DNA of 64,000 nt from JBEKCD01 sp050015055 (GCA_050015055.1 JBEKCD010000007.1:1-64000), one strand, 5' to 3'. Shown: positions 1-9,959, counted from the stretch's first letter. Notes: a model not told the origin generated them from the letters alone. Numbers and translations are program-made.

Positions 1-3000
1 TTCCATATCTGAACACCATTAGAAGCACTCAAAGCATAAACACTGCCGTCATATGAGCCTACATAGACCATACCACCCGAAACAGCAGGAGAAGAATACA
101 CCGAAGCACCAGTCGAATAATTCCATATCTGAACACCATTAGAAGCACTCAAACCATAAACCCTATCGTCAAGTGAGCCTACATAGACCATACCACCCGA
201 AACAGCAGGAGAAGAATACACCGGGGAACCAGTCGCATAGCTCCACACAAGAGCACCATTAGAAGCACTCAAACCATAAACCCTGTCTGAGCCTACATAG
301 ACCATACCACCCGAAACAGCAGGAGAAGAATACACCGGGGAACCAGTCGCATAGCTCCACACAAGAGCACCGCTGGCAGCATTCAAAGCATAAACCCTGC
401 CGTCACCTGAGCCTACAAAAACCATACCACCGGCAACGGCAGGAGAGGAATACACCCCGGAACCGGTCATGTAGGTCCAGAGAGTTTGGTTTGTGTTTGG
501 CGCTGTTGAAGTTGAGTTTCCAGTGTGTGTCAGGTCGTGGTGAAACATCGGCCAGTAGTCTACAGCCACTGAAGTAACAGTCGCAGTTGCTGTGTTGGAC
601 GTTGCCTGCGCTCCGACAGCGTCATTGACTTTTACGAGGATCGTGTAGGAGCCTACTGATGATGCGGTGAAAGTCCAAGTCGCGCTTGTTGCTCCAGACA
701 CAGCGACACCGCTGAGATACCACTGATAAGTGTAGGGAGACAAACCGCCAGAGACGCTTGAAGCAAACGTCTGAGACTGACCTATGCCGAGGGCGACGCT
801 GGTTGGAGATACACTTACTGAGACCGCAGGGTTCACTGTGACGGAAGCGATATTAGATTTGGCCTTGAGCCCACCGTTGTCTGTCGCGTTTAAGTAAACT
901 GTGTAATAGCCTGAGGAGGAGGGAGTGAAAGTCCACGAAGAAGACGTCGCGCCTGAGACTGCAGTACCGTTAAGATACCATTGGTACGCGTAGGGTGAAA
1001 TGCCGCCTGAAACGGTTGAAGTGAAGGCCTGAGGTTGACCCACATCCATTGTGACGTTGATGGGAAGAATATTCACGGAGAGTGCACTGCTGACAGTGAC
1101 TGATACGATGTTGGATTCTGCCTTGAGGCCGATATTATCTGTTACGTTGAGGTAGACGTTGTAGGAGCCGGAAGAGCTGGGCGTAAAAGTCCAGGTTGAA
1201 CTGGTGGCGCCTGCGACTGGAGTGTCGTTCAAGCACCATTGATACGTGAACGGCGAAATACCACCTGTGACGCTTGACGTGAAGAGTTGAGACTGACCAA
1301 CATCCATCATAACAGAACTGGGCGAGATGGATACAGAAAGCGGAACTATGCCGAAGGCATAAACGTTGCCGTCATATGAGCCTACAAAAACCACGCCACC
1401 AGCAACAGCAGGAGAAGAAACCACCCAAGAGCCGGTCGTGTAGCTCCACATTACAGCGCCGTCAGAAGCGTTCAAAGAGTACACGTTGTAGTCATATGAG
1501 CCCACGAAGATCATGCCACCAGCAACAGCTGGAGAAGAAAATACGTAGCTGCCGGTCGTGTAGTTCCATATCTGTGTGCCCGTTGAAGCATTCAAAGCAT
1601 AAACCTTGCCGTCTTCTGAGCCTACAAAAACCATACCACCGGCAACGGCAGGAGAAGAAAACACCGCAGAACCAATCGTATAGCTCCACATGAGAGCGCC
1701 GGTAGCTGCACTCAAAGCATAAACGTTGCCGTCATATGAGCCTACAAAAACCACGCCACCCACAATAGCAGGAGAAGAATCCACCAAATTGCCAGTCGTG
1801 TAGCTCCATATTCGAGCGCCGCTCATCTCGTTTAAGGCGTAAACCTTATTGTCTTCTGAACCTACAAAAACCACGCCACCAGCAACTGCAGGAGAAGAAA
1901 CTACAGATGCGCCTGTCGTATAGCTCCACACGAGAGCGCCGGTAGAAACGTCCAAAGCATAAACCTTGCCATCACCTGCACCTACATAGACTCTGCCATC
2001 AGCAACGATGGGAGATGAATATACCTGACCACCGGGCGTGTAGCTCCAAACAAGAGCGCCAGTAGAAGCGCTCAAAGCATAAACCTTGTCCGAGCCCACA
2101 AAAACCATACCACCAGAGACAACAGGCGAAGACCGCACATAAGAACCAGGCGTGTAGCTCCACACGAGAGAGCCGGTAGAAACATTCAAAGCATAAACCT
2201 TGTCCGAGCCCACAAAAACCATACCACCAAAAACAGCAGGAGAGGAGTATACAGCGGAACCAGGCGTGTAGCTCCAGAGAGTTTGGTTTGAGCTTGGCGC
2301 CGTTGCAGTTGAGTATCCAGTATGCGTCTGGTCGTGGTGAAACATCGGCCACCAGTCCACAGCCACCACGGTAACGACCGCAGTGTTAGACGTTGCCTGC
2401 TCTCCGAGGGCGTCGTTGACTTTCACGTAGACCGTGTAAGTACCTGCGAATGATGGAGTGAAAGTCCATTTGCCGTCTGTGGCTCCAGTCACAGCGACAC
2501 CGTTGAGATACCACCGATAAAAGTAGGGAAACGTGCCGCCAGAGACGCTTGAATTAAACAGCTGAGACTGACCGATACCCATGGTGACGGCGGGGGGCCA
2601 AACGCGCGCGGAAAGCGCAGAGTTAACAGTAACAAAAGCGGTGTTGGATACTACCGTGAAACCCACACTATCCGTTACGTTGAGGTAGACGTTGTAGGAG
2701 CCGGGAAGGCTGGGCGTAAAAGTCCAAGTCGAAGCAGTTGCGCCTGAAACATTAACACCGTTCTGACACCATTGATAAGAGTAGTTAGGAGAGCCACCAG
2801 AGACGCTTGAAGTAAACGTCTGAGACTGACCGATATCCAGAGAGAGGGTGGTGGGAGAAATATTGACGGATAGTGCAGGATTGACTGTCAGGGAGGCGAT
2901 GTTAGATTTCGCGCTGACACCGCCGATGTCTCTGGCGATTAGGTAAACTGTGTAATTGCCTGAGGAGGAGGGAGTGAAAGTCCACGAAGAAGACGTCGCG

Positions 3001-4697
3001 CCTGAGACTGCAGTACCGTTAAGATACCATTGATACGTGTAAGGAGGAGTTCCACCCGTGACGTTTGACGTGAATAGTTGAGACTGACCAACATTCATCA
3101 TAACCGAACTGGGCGAAATTGATACAAAAAGGCCGAAAGCGTACACATTGCCGTCACTTGAGCCCACGAAGACTCTGTCGCCAGCAACAGCAGGGGAAGA
3201 AAATACCGCGGATGCGGTCGCGTAGCTCCATCTCAGAGCACCGTTAAGGGCGTTCAAAGCATAAATTTTATCGTCTTCTGAGCCTACAAAAACCACGCCA
3301 CCGGCAACGGCAGGAGAAGAAAACACCGCAGAACCAGTCGTATAGTTCCGCACGAAGGCGCCACTAGATGCGTCCAAAACGGAGAGGTTGCCGTCATTGG
3401 AGCCTACAAAGACCACGCCATTAGCAACAGCGGGAGAAGAATCCACGAAATTGCCAGTCGTGAAGCTCCATATTTGAGCGCCCGTCATCTCGTTTAAAGC
3501 GTAAACCTCATCGTCCTCTGAGCCTACAAAAATCATACCACCGGCAACGGCAGGAGAAGAAAACACCGCAGAACCAGTCGTATAGTTCCACACGAGAGCG
3601 CCGGTAGAAACGTCCAAAGCGTATACGTTGCCGTCATTGGAGCCTACAAAGACCACGCCGCCAGCAACAGCGGGAGAAGAATCCACGAAATTGCCAGTCG
3701 TGAAGCTCCATATTTGAGCGCCCGTCATCTCGTTTAAAGCGTAAACCTCATCGTCCTCTGAGCCCACGAAGACTCTGCCGCCAGCAACAGTTGGAGAAGA
3801 AACTACAGGACCGCCTGTCGTGTATCTCCATATGAAAGCTCCGGTGGAAGCGTTCAAGGCATAAACATTCGTGTCATTTGAGCCTACGAATACCATGCCG
3901 CCAGCAACTGCAGGAGAAGACTGTACATAGGAGCTTGTGGTGTAGTTCCATGCGAGAGCGCCAGTGGAAGCGTTCAAGGCATAAACCGTGTTACCTGAGC
4001 CCACGTAGACTATGCCACCAGCAACGACAGGGGAAGAATTCACCGCGGAGCCAGTAGTGTAGGTCCACAGGGTTTGGTTTGTGCTTGGCGCGGTTGAAGT
4101 TGAATATCCGGTGTGCGTCAGTTCGCGGTGAAACATCGGCCACCAGTCTACGGCCGCTACTGTAACTGTTCCATCGTAATCTTGGTGCGCAATTGAAGAG
4201 GGTGTAGGATCTGAAAGTTTTACATCTGTTAAGTGAATTGGAACGGAATCGCCTGGCGCGACGGACTTGAATATAACTGTTGCGAGCACCCCGCTACCAC
4301 TTGCACCGGATGAGCTTCCCGTCAGAGTGTCACCAATCGACACTCGACCATAAGTTGAATTGTACTGGTCGTTAAAACTTACGACCAAAAAGACGGTCCC
4401 ACCACCGCCCTTAAGAAAAGAACCTTCAGTGACCTGCGTCCCGTTCATCACCGTTGAGTCATAATATAGCACGAACGAGTAAGCGTATAGATTGGTCACG
4501 TTGGATATGCTCACGTTAACGGTGAAAGAATCTCCTATATTGCTGACAGTCTGGCTGGGAGGGTTTACAAAAACCTGTGCGATGGATTGTCCAGAAACCG
4601 GTTTTACGCCCCCTAGCATGGCAGGCGCCAACATAGCGATGACTAATGAAACGAGTGTTAATACAACGAGGAATCCCCTACGATTAAAGGACAACAA
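1..4697 (-). CDS. Giant secreted cohesin / beta-propeller / PKD-like surface protein (3' end beyond window)
   Basis: Open from a TTG start (4697, or the adjacent TTG at 4694) through the window edge, so the C-terminus is missing. An in-frame TAG lies upstream. Residues about 1-30 form a signal peptide. Residues 40-180 read as a cohesin domain, including 'NLYAYSFVLYYDSTVMNG' and a glycine-rich turn. Next come eight PQQ-like propeller blades ('SSPAVAGGxVFVGSxDxxVYALN'), three PKD/Ig-like domains ('YQWYLNGTAVSGATSSSWTF'), a 'VDWWPMFHHD' linker, another eight blades, three more PKD-like domains, and at least four blades. The super-module repeats every ~600 residues. Cohesins bind dockerins, and a dockerin gene lies at 12132-13094. 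Likely an extracellular scaffold or adhesin; ligand unknown. Strong nucleotide identity between blades suggests recent internal duplication. Confidence 0.9.
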   Translation of the reverse strand, partial: MLSFNRRGFLVVLTLVSLVIAMLAPAMLGGVKPVSGQSIAQVFVNPPSQTVSNIGDSFTVNVSISNVTNLYAYSFVLYYDSTVMNGTQVTEGSFLKGGGGTVFLVVSFNDQYNSTYGRVSIGDTLTGSSSGASGSGVLATVIFKSVAPGDSVPIHLTDVKLSDPTPSSIAHQDYDGTVTVAAVDWWPMFHRELTHTGYSTSTAPSTNQTLWTYTTGSAVNSSPVVAGGIVYVGSGNTVYALNASTGALAWNYTTSSYVQSSPAVAGGMVFVGSNDTNVYALNASTGAFIWRYTTGGPVVSSPTVAGGRVFVGSEDDEVYALNEMTGAQIWSFTTGNFVDSSPAVAGGVVFVGSNDGNVYALDVSTGALVWNYTTGSAVFSSPAVAGGMIFVGSEDDEVYALNEMTGAQIWSFTTGNFVDSSPAVANGVVFVGSNDGNLSVLDASSGAFVRNYTTGSAVFSSPAVAGGVVFVGSEDDKIYALNALNGALRWSYATASAVFSSPAVAGDRVFVGSSDGNVYAFGLFVSISPSSVMMNVGQSQLFTSNVTGGTPPYTYQWYLNGTAVSGATSSSWTFTPSSSGNYTVYLIARDIGGVSAKSNIASLTVNPALSVNISPTTLSLDIGQSQTFTSSVSGGSPNYSYQWCQNGVNVSGATASTWTFTPSLPGSYNVYLNVTDSVGFTVVSNTAFVTVNSALSARVWPPAVTMGIGQSQLFNSSVSGGTFPYFYRWYLNGVAVTGATDGKWTFTPSFAGTYTVYVKVNDALGEQATSNTAVVTVVAVDWWPMFHHDQTHTGYSTATAPSSNQTLWSYTPGSAVYSSPAVFGGMVFVGSDKVYALNVSTGSLVWSYTPGSYVRSSPVVSGGMVFVGSDKVYALSASTGALVWSYTPGGQVYSSPIVADGRVYVGAGDGKVYALDVSTGALVWSYTTGASVVSSPAVAGGVVFVGSEDNKVYALNEMSGARIWSYTTGNLVDSSPAIVGGVVFVGSYDGNVYALSAATGALMWSYTIGSAVFSSPAVAGGMVFVGSEDGKVYALNASTGTQIWNYTTGSYVFSSPAVAGGMIFVGSYDYNVYSLNASDGAVMWSYTTGSWVVSSPAVAGGVVFVGSYDGNVYAFGIVPLSVSISPSSVMMDVGQSQLFTSSVTGGISPFTYQWCLNDTPVAGATSSTWTFTPSSSGSYNVYLNVTDNIGLKAESNIVSVTVSSALSVNILPINVTMDVGQPQAFTSTVSGGISPYAYQWYLNGTAVSGATSSSWTFTPSSSGYYTVYLNATDNGGLKAKSNIASVTVNPAVSVSVSPTSVALGIGQSQTFASSVSGGLSPYTYQWYLSGVAVSGATSATWTFTASSVGSYTILVKVNDAVGAQATSNTATATVTSVAVDYWPMFHHDLTHTGNSTSTAPNTNQTLWTYMTGSGVYSSPAVAGGMVFVGSGDGRVYALNAASGALVWSYATGSPVYSSPAVSGGMVYVGSDRVYGLSASNGALVWSYATGSPVYSSPAVSGGMVYVGSLDDRVYGLSASNGVQIWNYSTGASVYSSPAVSGGMVYVGSYDGSVYALSASNGVQIW

Positions 4698-4748
4698 TGA
4701 GATTATCCCCGAACCCCTCTTGAGTTGCGAGTATAAGAATGAGAAAGA

Positions 4749-4757
4749 CTATTTAAG
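4749..4757 (-). promoter_or_regulatory. TATA box for the giant cohesin/propeller gene
   Basis: Read on the minus strand this is CTTAAATAG, about 52 nt upstream of the TTG start. Transcription would begin near 4725, leaving a short leader with a GGGG ribosome-binding stretch about 9 nt before the start. Confidence 0.4.
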
Positions 4758-4989
4758 AATTCAGGAACAATCCTCTACTAAGGGTCGCAGGTCCTCCCAG
4801 CACGCGCCAAGTTTGCATATGCCGAACAACTCCCTTCCTCCCATGGTTGGTTGGAAACGTGCAAGATTCATATGCGCAAAAATGGAATTCTAGAACACTT
4901 TAATAGTCAATTCGCATTAACATTTCACACGTTAAACTGGGAAATGCTTAAACTCTTGAAAGCCAAATAAAGGATGAGAGAGGACGAGT

Positions 4990-5349
4990 TTGCCAGGATT
5001 GGGTGGGTTGCTCCGAAAGTCCAAGAAGGACGAGAAGGAAGCTGACGCTAAGGATGGTTCTGGCAAATCCTACTTGAAAGCTATGCCTCTCCGTGAACTG
5101 TCGGACATTGACTCGGTGAAGGCCGAGGTGAAGTCCGGAAATATTCTCATTCTGAGGATAACCCCCCTCGCGAACAAGAGCATCGACGACGTTAAACGCG
5201 CCGTCAACGAGTTAAGCGAGTTCGCCGAATCCGTCGGAGGGGACATCGCAAGGCTGGGCGAGGAACGTGTGGTAATCTGCCCTCCCAACGTGAAAATCTG
5301 GCGAGAAAAAGCATCTGTCTCCAATGAGCCTATGACTACAGCAGCCTGA
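4990..5349 (+). CDS. sepF: Cell division protein SepF (archaeal)
   Basis: 119 aa. SepF anchors FtsZ to the membrane at the division site, and in archaea it is the main FtsZ tether. The start is TTG with a GAGAGG site just upstream. The N-terminus (MPGLGGLLRKSKK) is amphipathic and basic, as expected for the membrane-targeting helix. Residues ~35-110 form the alpha/beta SepF core ('ILILRITPLANKSIDDVKRAV', 'GGDIARLGEERVVICPPNVKI'). Length fits the family. It is convergent with fttA and the two 3' ends overlap by 14 nt. No ftsZ lies in the window. Confidence 0.88.
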   Translation: MPGLGGLLRKSKKDEKEADAKDGSGKSYLKAMPLRELSDIDSVKAEVKSGNILILRITPLANKSIDDVKRAVNELSEFAESVGGDIARLGEERVVICPPNVKIWREKASVSNEPMTTAA

Positions 5350-7252
5350 AGGTCTCCATGACGGCAGGAACAAGGGTCTGAACTTCGCATCTTCTCTCGA
5401 TGAAATTAGCCATGCTCAAGCATTTGGCTCTCTCACCATGACACACGACCACCCTCTCAGGCTTCGGCTGCAAGTGTGTCACGTAATTGAATATTTGTCT
5501 TCTGTCGCTGTGCCCTGAGAAGCCTTCAATCGACTCCGTGCGCAGCCTGACCTTGGCAACGTCCATCTTGCCCTCCGGAGTCATCACGGCCACTTCGTTC
5601 AAGCCCTTCTGCACTCTTCTCCCCATCGTGCCCTCAATCTGATAGCTCACAAAAACTATCGAGTTGTTCGGGTTGTCCGCCAAGCTTTTGAAGTATTCTA
5701 TTACTGGTCCGCCCTCAAGCATTCCGGATGTGGCCATTATTATGCACGGCTCGCCCTCGATTATCTCTTGCCTTATGCTCGGATGCTCCACAATCGTGAA
5801 GTAATCCGACTGAAAAGGGTTAACACCGTCGTGAAGTATGCTGTTGCGAACCTCTCTGCCCAAATACTCTGGGTAAGCAGTGTGAATCGCCGTTGCCTCG
5901 GAAATCATTCCCTCGATGAAAACTGGAGCCTCCTTCATGATTCCGCGCCGCATGTAACCGTCGAGGACCAGCATAATCTCCTGCGCCCTGCCCACAGCAG
6001 GCACCGGAATCAAAACCTTGCCCTTGCCCTCCAAAGTCTGGTTCACGATAGCCGCCAACCTCTCCTCGGCTTCAATCCTGGAAGGCATGATGTCATCCGG
6101 ACCGCCGTACGTGCTCTCAGTAATGACCGTCTCAACCCTCGGAAATTCGGTAGTCGCCCCCTCCAAGAGCATCGTCCGAGAAAACTTGTAATCACCCGTG
6201 TAAACGATGTTGTGTAGGCCCTCGCCCACGTGCAGGTGAACCATGGCAGAACCCAAGATGTGACCAGCATTGTGCAGGGTTAACCTGACATCTGGAGCGA
6301 TGTCCGTGACGACGCCAAAACGCAGGGGCATCGTGTGCAACACAGATTCACGCACGTCTTTCTGATCATAATAAGGTGTCACACCCTGCTTGCCAGCTAC
6401 GTCCAAATAGTCTAGCTGAAGCAACGTCATCAGGTTTGAAGTGGGCGCCGAACAGTAAATCGGACCGTCATAACCATACTTGTACAAAAACGGTATAAGC
6501 CCACAGTGGTCCAGGTGAGCATGGCTAACGACAACCGCGTCCAAGGACTCCATCTCAAACGCGGGGTTGTCAAGTCTCGGAAAAGCCTCAAACGGTCTTG
6601 TCGAACCTGGGTTTATGCCACAGTCTAGTAGCACACTGCTTTCGCGGGTCTGAACAAGCATCGCGGACCTTCCAACCTCCTGAAAACCGCCAAGCGCCGT
6701 GATCCTGACGTCTCCAACCTCAAAAGCCTTAGGCCTGAAAATCCTTTCCCCGACGGTTCGCAGAATCCGTTCTCTCTCCTTGCTCTCAGAGTGTAGATAG
6801 TGACGCATGTGAGTAACGATTTTAGACTTCAAAGGTGGGCTTCTCAACACGTGCGGCCGCCACTTAGTCCGCCTGATTATCTCCTGCAGAACTGTCCCGT
6901 TCTTCCCTATCACAAGCCCAGGCTTCTTGGCGTCGATTATTATCTCGCCCAAGCTGGGGTCAAAGTTTATGTCCGTCACCTCTGCCTCAGGCGAGATTAT
7001 GTCCTTCGCGATTCTTTCAGCCTCAGCCTCCTGAAGCCTCACAGAAGGATCAGAACGGATGACTATCCGTTTCCTTATCACGTTAACTATGTTGGCGATG
7101 ACACTGCTCTGCTCAACGAGCACCTCAGGCCTCTTGGTATAAACAGCAAGCGTTGAGCCTTCATACTCTATCCTCGTCACTTCAGCCTCTTTCGGAACAT
7201 GCCCCAGAATGTACTGACTGATTTCTATCTTTTCTCTACCCGAGTCCTGCAC
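5336..7252 (-). CDS. fttA: FttA / aCPSF1, KH-domain beta-CASP ribonuclease, transcription termination factor
   Basis: 638 aa. Archaeal homologue of CPSF73. It cleaves nascent RNA 3' ends and drives transcription termination. Order: N-terminal KH domains (~1-150, including 'VIGKNGTVLQEIIRRTKWRP'), then a metallo-beta-lactamase domain with the zinc motif 'VVSHAHLDHCGLIP', then the beta-CASP domain, and a C-terminal segment with 'GFSGHSDRRQI' and 'CHGE'. The start is GTG (MQDSGREKIEIS) with a GAGGAAG site that overlaps the end of psmB. It sits 13 nt downstream of psmB, so the pair is one operon. Length matches archaeal aCPSF1 (~630-650 aa). Catalytic residues look intact. Confidence 0.95.
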   Translation of the reverse strand: MQDSGREKIEISQYILGHVPKEAEVTRIEYEGSTLAVYTKRPEVLVEQSSVIANIVNVIRKRIVIRSDPSVRLQEAEAERIAKDIISPEAEVTDINFDPSLGEIIIDAKKPGLVIGKNGTVLQEIIRRTKWRPHVLRSPPLKSKIVTHMRHYLHSESKERERILRTVGERIFRPKAFEVGDVRITALGGFQEVGRSAMLVQTRESSVLLDCGINPGSTRPFEAFPRLDNPAFEMESLDAVVVSHAHLDHCGLIPFLYKYGYDGPIYCSAPTSNLMTLLQLDYLDVAGKQGVTPYYDQKDVRESVLHTMPLRFGVVTDIAPDVRLTLHNAGHILGSAMVHLHVGEGLHNIVYTGDYKFSRTMLLEGATTEFPRVETVITESTYGGPDDIMPSRIEAEERLAAIVNQTLEGKGKVLIPVPAVGRAQEIMLVLDGYMRRGIMKEAPVFIEGMISEATAIHTAYPEYLGREVRNSILHDGVNPFQSDYFTIVEHPSIRQEIIEGEPCIIMATSGMLEGGPVIEYFKSLADNPNNSIVFVSYQIEGTMGRRVQKGLNEVAVMTPEGKMDVAKVRLRTESIEGFSGHSDRRQIFNYVTHLQPKPERVVVCHGERAKCLSMANFIERRCEVQTLVPAVMETFRLL

Positions 7253-7265
7253 CCTTTTAACTTCC

Positions 7266-7907
7266 TCAATCGACTAGAAGCTGTTTCTTCTCCTTGTCAG
7301 TCAAATCTCTGTAGCCCTTCTCATCTATTACGGCGATGTTGAAACTGTCTCCGCTCGCTGCGTCGCGCTTCATGGAAGCATTAACGGCCTTCGCGATCAC
7401 GGGCAACATTTCCTTCAGGGTCGCGCCTTCCCGGAACTTGTCCTCCAGTATGCCATAAGCCACCGGAGATCCTGAACCTGTGGAAACATATTTTTCCTCT
7501 GTCATACTGCCGAAGGGATCTATCGAGAACACGTGTGGTCCGGTGTCATCCATGCCGCCCACGAGAACCTGGGCCATGAGGGGCACGTACCTGGCTGAAA
7601 ACAGCAGGTTTGACAAGAATCTAGCGGCAGAGTTCACTGGCAAACGTCTTCCCAAGTTCACGCGGTAAAGGTGCGCGTTAGCTGTGAGTATGTCGACAGC
7701 CCTTTGAGCATCGGCGACGCTTCCAGCAATCGTCATGGCCAAGTGGTCGTCTATCTGATACACTTTTTTCCCGTGTTTGTGGGCCACATAGAAACCCATG
7801 GTTACCCGGGTGTCTGACGCCAGTATTACGCCGTCTTTGCAGACTACGCCGATTGTTGTGGTTCCTTTGAACGCTAGCTTGTTCATTACATCACTGTTGC
7901 TTGCCAT
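7266..7907 (-). CDS. psmB: Proteasome subunit beta
   Basis: 213 aa when started at the ATG at 7907, which has a GGGAG site 11 nt upstream; a longer reading from GTG 7964 is unlikely. Catalytic subunit of the 20S proteasome. The 15-residue propeptide ends 'LAFKG' before 'TTTIGVVCKDGVILASDTR'. Cleavage exposes Thr1, and counting from it gives Asp17, Arg19 and Lys33, the standard catalytic set. 'GSGSPVAYG' near residue 140 is also family-typical. First gene of the psmB-fttA operon, coupling proteolysis and RNA 3'-end formation, a pairing seen in other archaea. Confidence 0.95.
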   Translation of the reverse strand: MASNSDVMNKLAFKGTTTIGVVCKDGVILASDTRVTMGFYVAHKHGKKVYQIDDHLAMTIAGSVADAQRAVDILTANAHLYRVNLGRRLPVNSAARFLSNLLFSARYVPLMAQVLVGGMDDTGPHVFSIDPFGSMTEEKYVSTGSGSPVAYGILEDKFREGATLKEMLPVIAKAVNASMKRDAASGDSFNIAVIDEKGYRDLTDKEKKQLLVD

Positions 7908-8145
7908 TTTCAATCTTCTCCCAAAACCTAAATGCGGACAAATTACTTCGCAAGGAAGTAGCACCTTCTAATCACGATCAAGGTGTTAATTAACATTGTG
8001 CTCACAAAACATAGAAACAACAAAAACCATGGGTAACGGAAATCGCCGAGCTTGAGAAGCGCCTGCAAGGCCTGGGGAGGTTTTCTGCATGCAGCCAATT
8101 ATCTTTTCAGTCTGCAAGTCAAAGCCAAGACCTAATCACGTGTTC
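7908..8145. other. Intergenic region between psmB and the RDD gene
   Basis: About 240 bp holding the psmB promoter region (TTAATTAA near 7990 on the minus strand). I see no further gene or recognisable RNA here. Confidence 0.4.
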
Positions 8146-8652
8146 TCAAGTCTTTACCACGATAGTTCCTGACAGGTAGTTGAATATTCTCTGTCTCTTT
8201 CTTGGATGAAGAATCCATCCTAGAATAAGGTCTAGCGGAAGCAGGAAAGCCTTTCCAACGCTTTCTAAGGCTGCCTCTGCCATGTCGATTGGTTCACCGT
8301 CCAACCGTGTGACTTTTAGTCGCATGAGCATTTTGCCCAACGACCGTCCGTAGATTCCCTCCATCAACATCCAGTACAGTAAGTATACGACGTTACTGAG
8401 TCCGAAGTTGACGAATGGAATCCAAAACGGAAGGCGCGGTACGATGGCGAAGCCAGGCCACCCTAGCCAAGTGAGAATGCTAATCGGTGCCATGACGATG
8501 CCCAGAACAACAACGTCTACCAACCATGCCAAGAACCTTTCTCCCCAGAAGGCCAGCCTGAGCTCCGGTGCGGCCTGCACTGGAGTTCCGCATTTCGGAC
8601 AGTAGAGTGCTCCTTCAGGCAGCTCTTTTCCACAGTTTCTACAAGGCGACAC
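8146..8652 (-). CDS. Zinc-ribbon RDD-family membrane protein
   Basis: 168 aa, GTG start. The N-terminus is a zinc ribbon ('CRNCGKELPEGALYCPKCG', residues 4-22). The rest is an RDD domain with the characteristic Arg/Asp: 'GERFLAWLVDVVVLGIVM' and, after a second membrane hairpin, 'GRSLGKMLMRLKVTRLDG'. Three to four membrane segments. RDD proteins are membrane proteins of mostly unknown role, some linked to ion transport or to membrane quality control. Stand-alone gene, divergent from egsA. No specific function can be assigned. Confidence 0.8.
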   Translation of the reverse strand: MSPCRNCGKELPEGALYCPKCGTPVQAAPELRLAFWGERFLAWLVDVVVLGIVMAPISILTWLGWPGFAIVPRLPFWIPFVNFGLSNVVYLLYWMLMEGIYGRSLGKMLMRLKVTRLDGEPIDMAEAALESVGKAFLLPLDLILGWILHPRKRQRIFNYLSGTIVVKT

Positions 8653-8891
8653 TTGTTTCCCTCTGTCTCGAACATTGTTTAACCACGTATTTATCTCTCA
8701 CCTCCTCTCAGGCCTGCTTCCTGCGTGTCGAGGGTCTGGGCCGGCCGATTATGGCTTGAGTCGGTTTGTGAGCATCTGGTTTTGTTAGACGCTGTTCGGG
8801 ACAAACTTGGGGGCTTGTGCTTCTATGAGAAGCCTTTTTAAGGTTTGAATGCAAATCGCTATGAAAACAGTTGCTGATACCCGATTAAGCC

Positions 8892-9959
8892 GTGATTGTT
8901 GTGCCCCTTAGACATCATCGAATGCAATTTCCGAGAGAGGTTATCGTTGGACACGGGGCGATAGAGCGCATAGGAGAAATCTCGCGGCGTCTGGGTTTTG
9001 CAGATTCTGCGCTTATCATTGCAGGTTCGAAGACTTTCAACGTCGCTGGCAAGAGGGTGAAGGAGCTTCTCGAGAAGAAGGAAGGAATGACTGTTAACAC
9101 TTTCCTCGTTGAGTGTGCAAGTGCGAGCGACGTGAAGGCTGTCGAACAGAGAATCGAGGCGTTGAAGCCGCAGATCGTGTTTGCCGTGGGTGGTGGAACC
9201 AAGATTGACGTTGCCAAGTGCAGCTCTGCCAATCGGGGTATCCCTTTCATCAGTGTTCCCACGACGGCTTCTCATGACGGAATCGCGAGCCCCCTGTCGT
9301 CCATCAAGGGCTATGAGAAGCCGTACTCGGTTGTGGCTCAGGCACCGTTGGCTATCGTGGCAGACACGAAGATAATAATGCAGGCTCCTTGGCGTTTAGC
9401 TGTGAGCGGTTGTGAAGACGTCATCGCAAAGTTCACGGCGGTGAAAGACTGGAAGCTGGCGCATGAGGACAAAAACGAGTATTTCGGGGGATACGCTGCA
9501 AGCTTGGCTTTGATGAGTGCGAAGCACGTCATGCAGAACGTGAGTTTGATGAGGGCTGGGAACGAGGAAGGCTTGCGGATTCTGTTGGAGGCGTTGATAA
9601 GCTGTGGGGTGTCGATGAGCATAGCGGGGAGCAGTCGTCCTTGCAGCGGTTCGGAACATCTGTTCAGCCATGCGCTTGACGTGATTAGGCCCAATCACGG
9701 GATGCATGGCGAGAGATGCGGTGTAGGGTCGATAATGATGACATACCTTCACGGGGGAAATTGGAAGCATTTACGAGACGCTTTGAAGAAGCTCGGGGCG
9801 CCTACTAACGCCCGGGGGCTCAGAGTGGAGAAAGAAGACGTGATTAAAGCTTTGAAAATGGCTACGTCTATGAGACCTGAGAGATACACTATTCTGAACA
9901 AGCTGAATCTGAGACGCGAGTCCTACGAACACCTGGCAAGAGTGACCGAGGTCATCTAG
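8892..9959 (+). CDS. egsA: sn-Glycerol-1-phosphate dehydrogenase
   Basis: 355 aa from GTG 8892; GTG 8901 or ATG 8922 (MQFPREVIVGHG) are alternative starts. Makes sn-glycerol-1-phosphate from dihydroxyacetone phosphate with NAD(P)H, setting the stereochemistry of archaeal lipids. Visible: nucleotide-binding 'AVGGGTKIDVAK', 'FISVPTTASHDGIASPLSSI', and metal-binding His residues in 'SGSEHLFSHALD' and 'NHGMHGERCGVGS'. Length is normal for the family (~350). A TATA-like TTTTTAAGG lies at about 8835-8843. Convergent with the FKBP gene, 45 nt between stops. With the HMGCS operon at 24-27 kb it covers two parts of isoprenoid-ether lipid synthesis. Confidence 0.95.
   Translation: MIVVPLRHHRMQFPREVIVGHGAIERIGEISRRLGFADSALIIAGSKTFNVAGKRVKELLEKKEGMTVNTFLVECASASDVKAVEQRIEALKPQIVFAVGGGTKIDVAKCSSANRGIPFISVPTTASHDGIASPLSSIKGYEKPYSVVAQAPLAIVADTKIIMQAPWRLAVSGCEDVIAKFTAVKDWKLAHEDKNEYFGGYAASLALMSAKHVMQNVSLMRAGNEEGLRILLEALISCGVSMSIAGSSRPCSGSEHLFSHALDVIRPNHGMHGERCGVGSIMMTYLHGGNWKHLRDALKKLGAPTNARGLRVEKEDVIKALKMATSMRPERYTILNKLNLRRESYEHLARVTEVI

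Noticed and set aside
1376..2352. Short open frames on both strands inside the first gene
   Set aside because: They lie in other frames of the propeller repeats; the minus-strand reading that stays open to the window edge has clear domain motifs.
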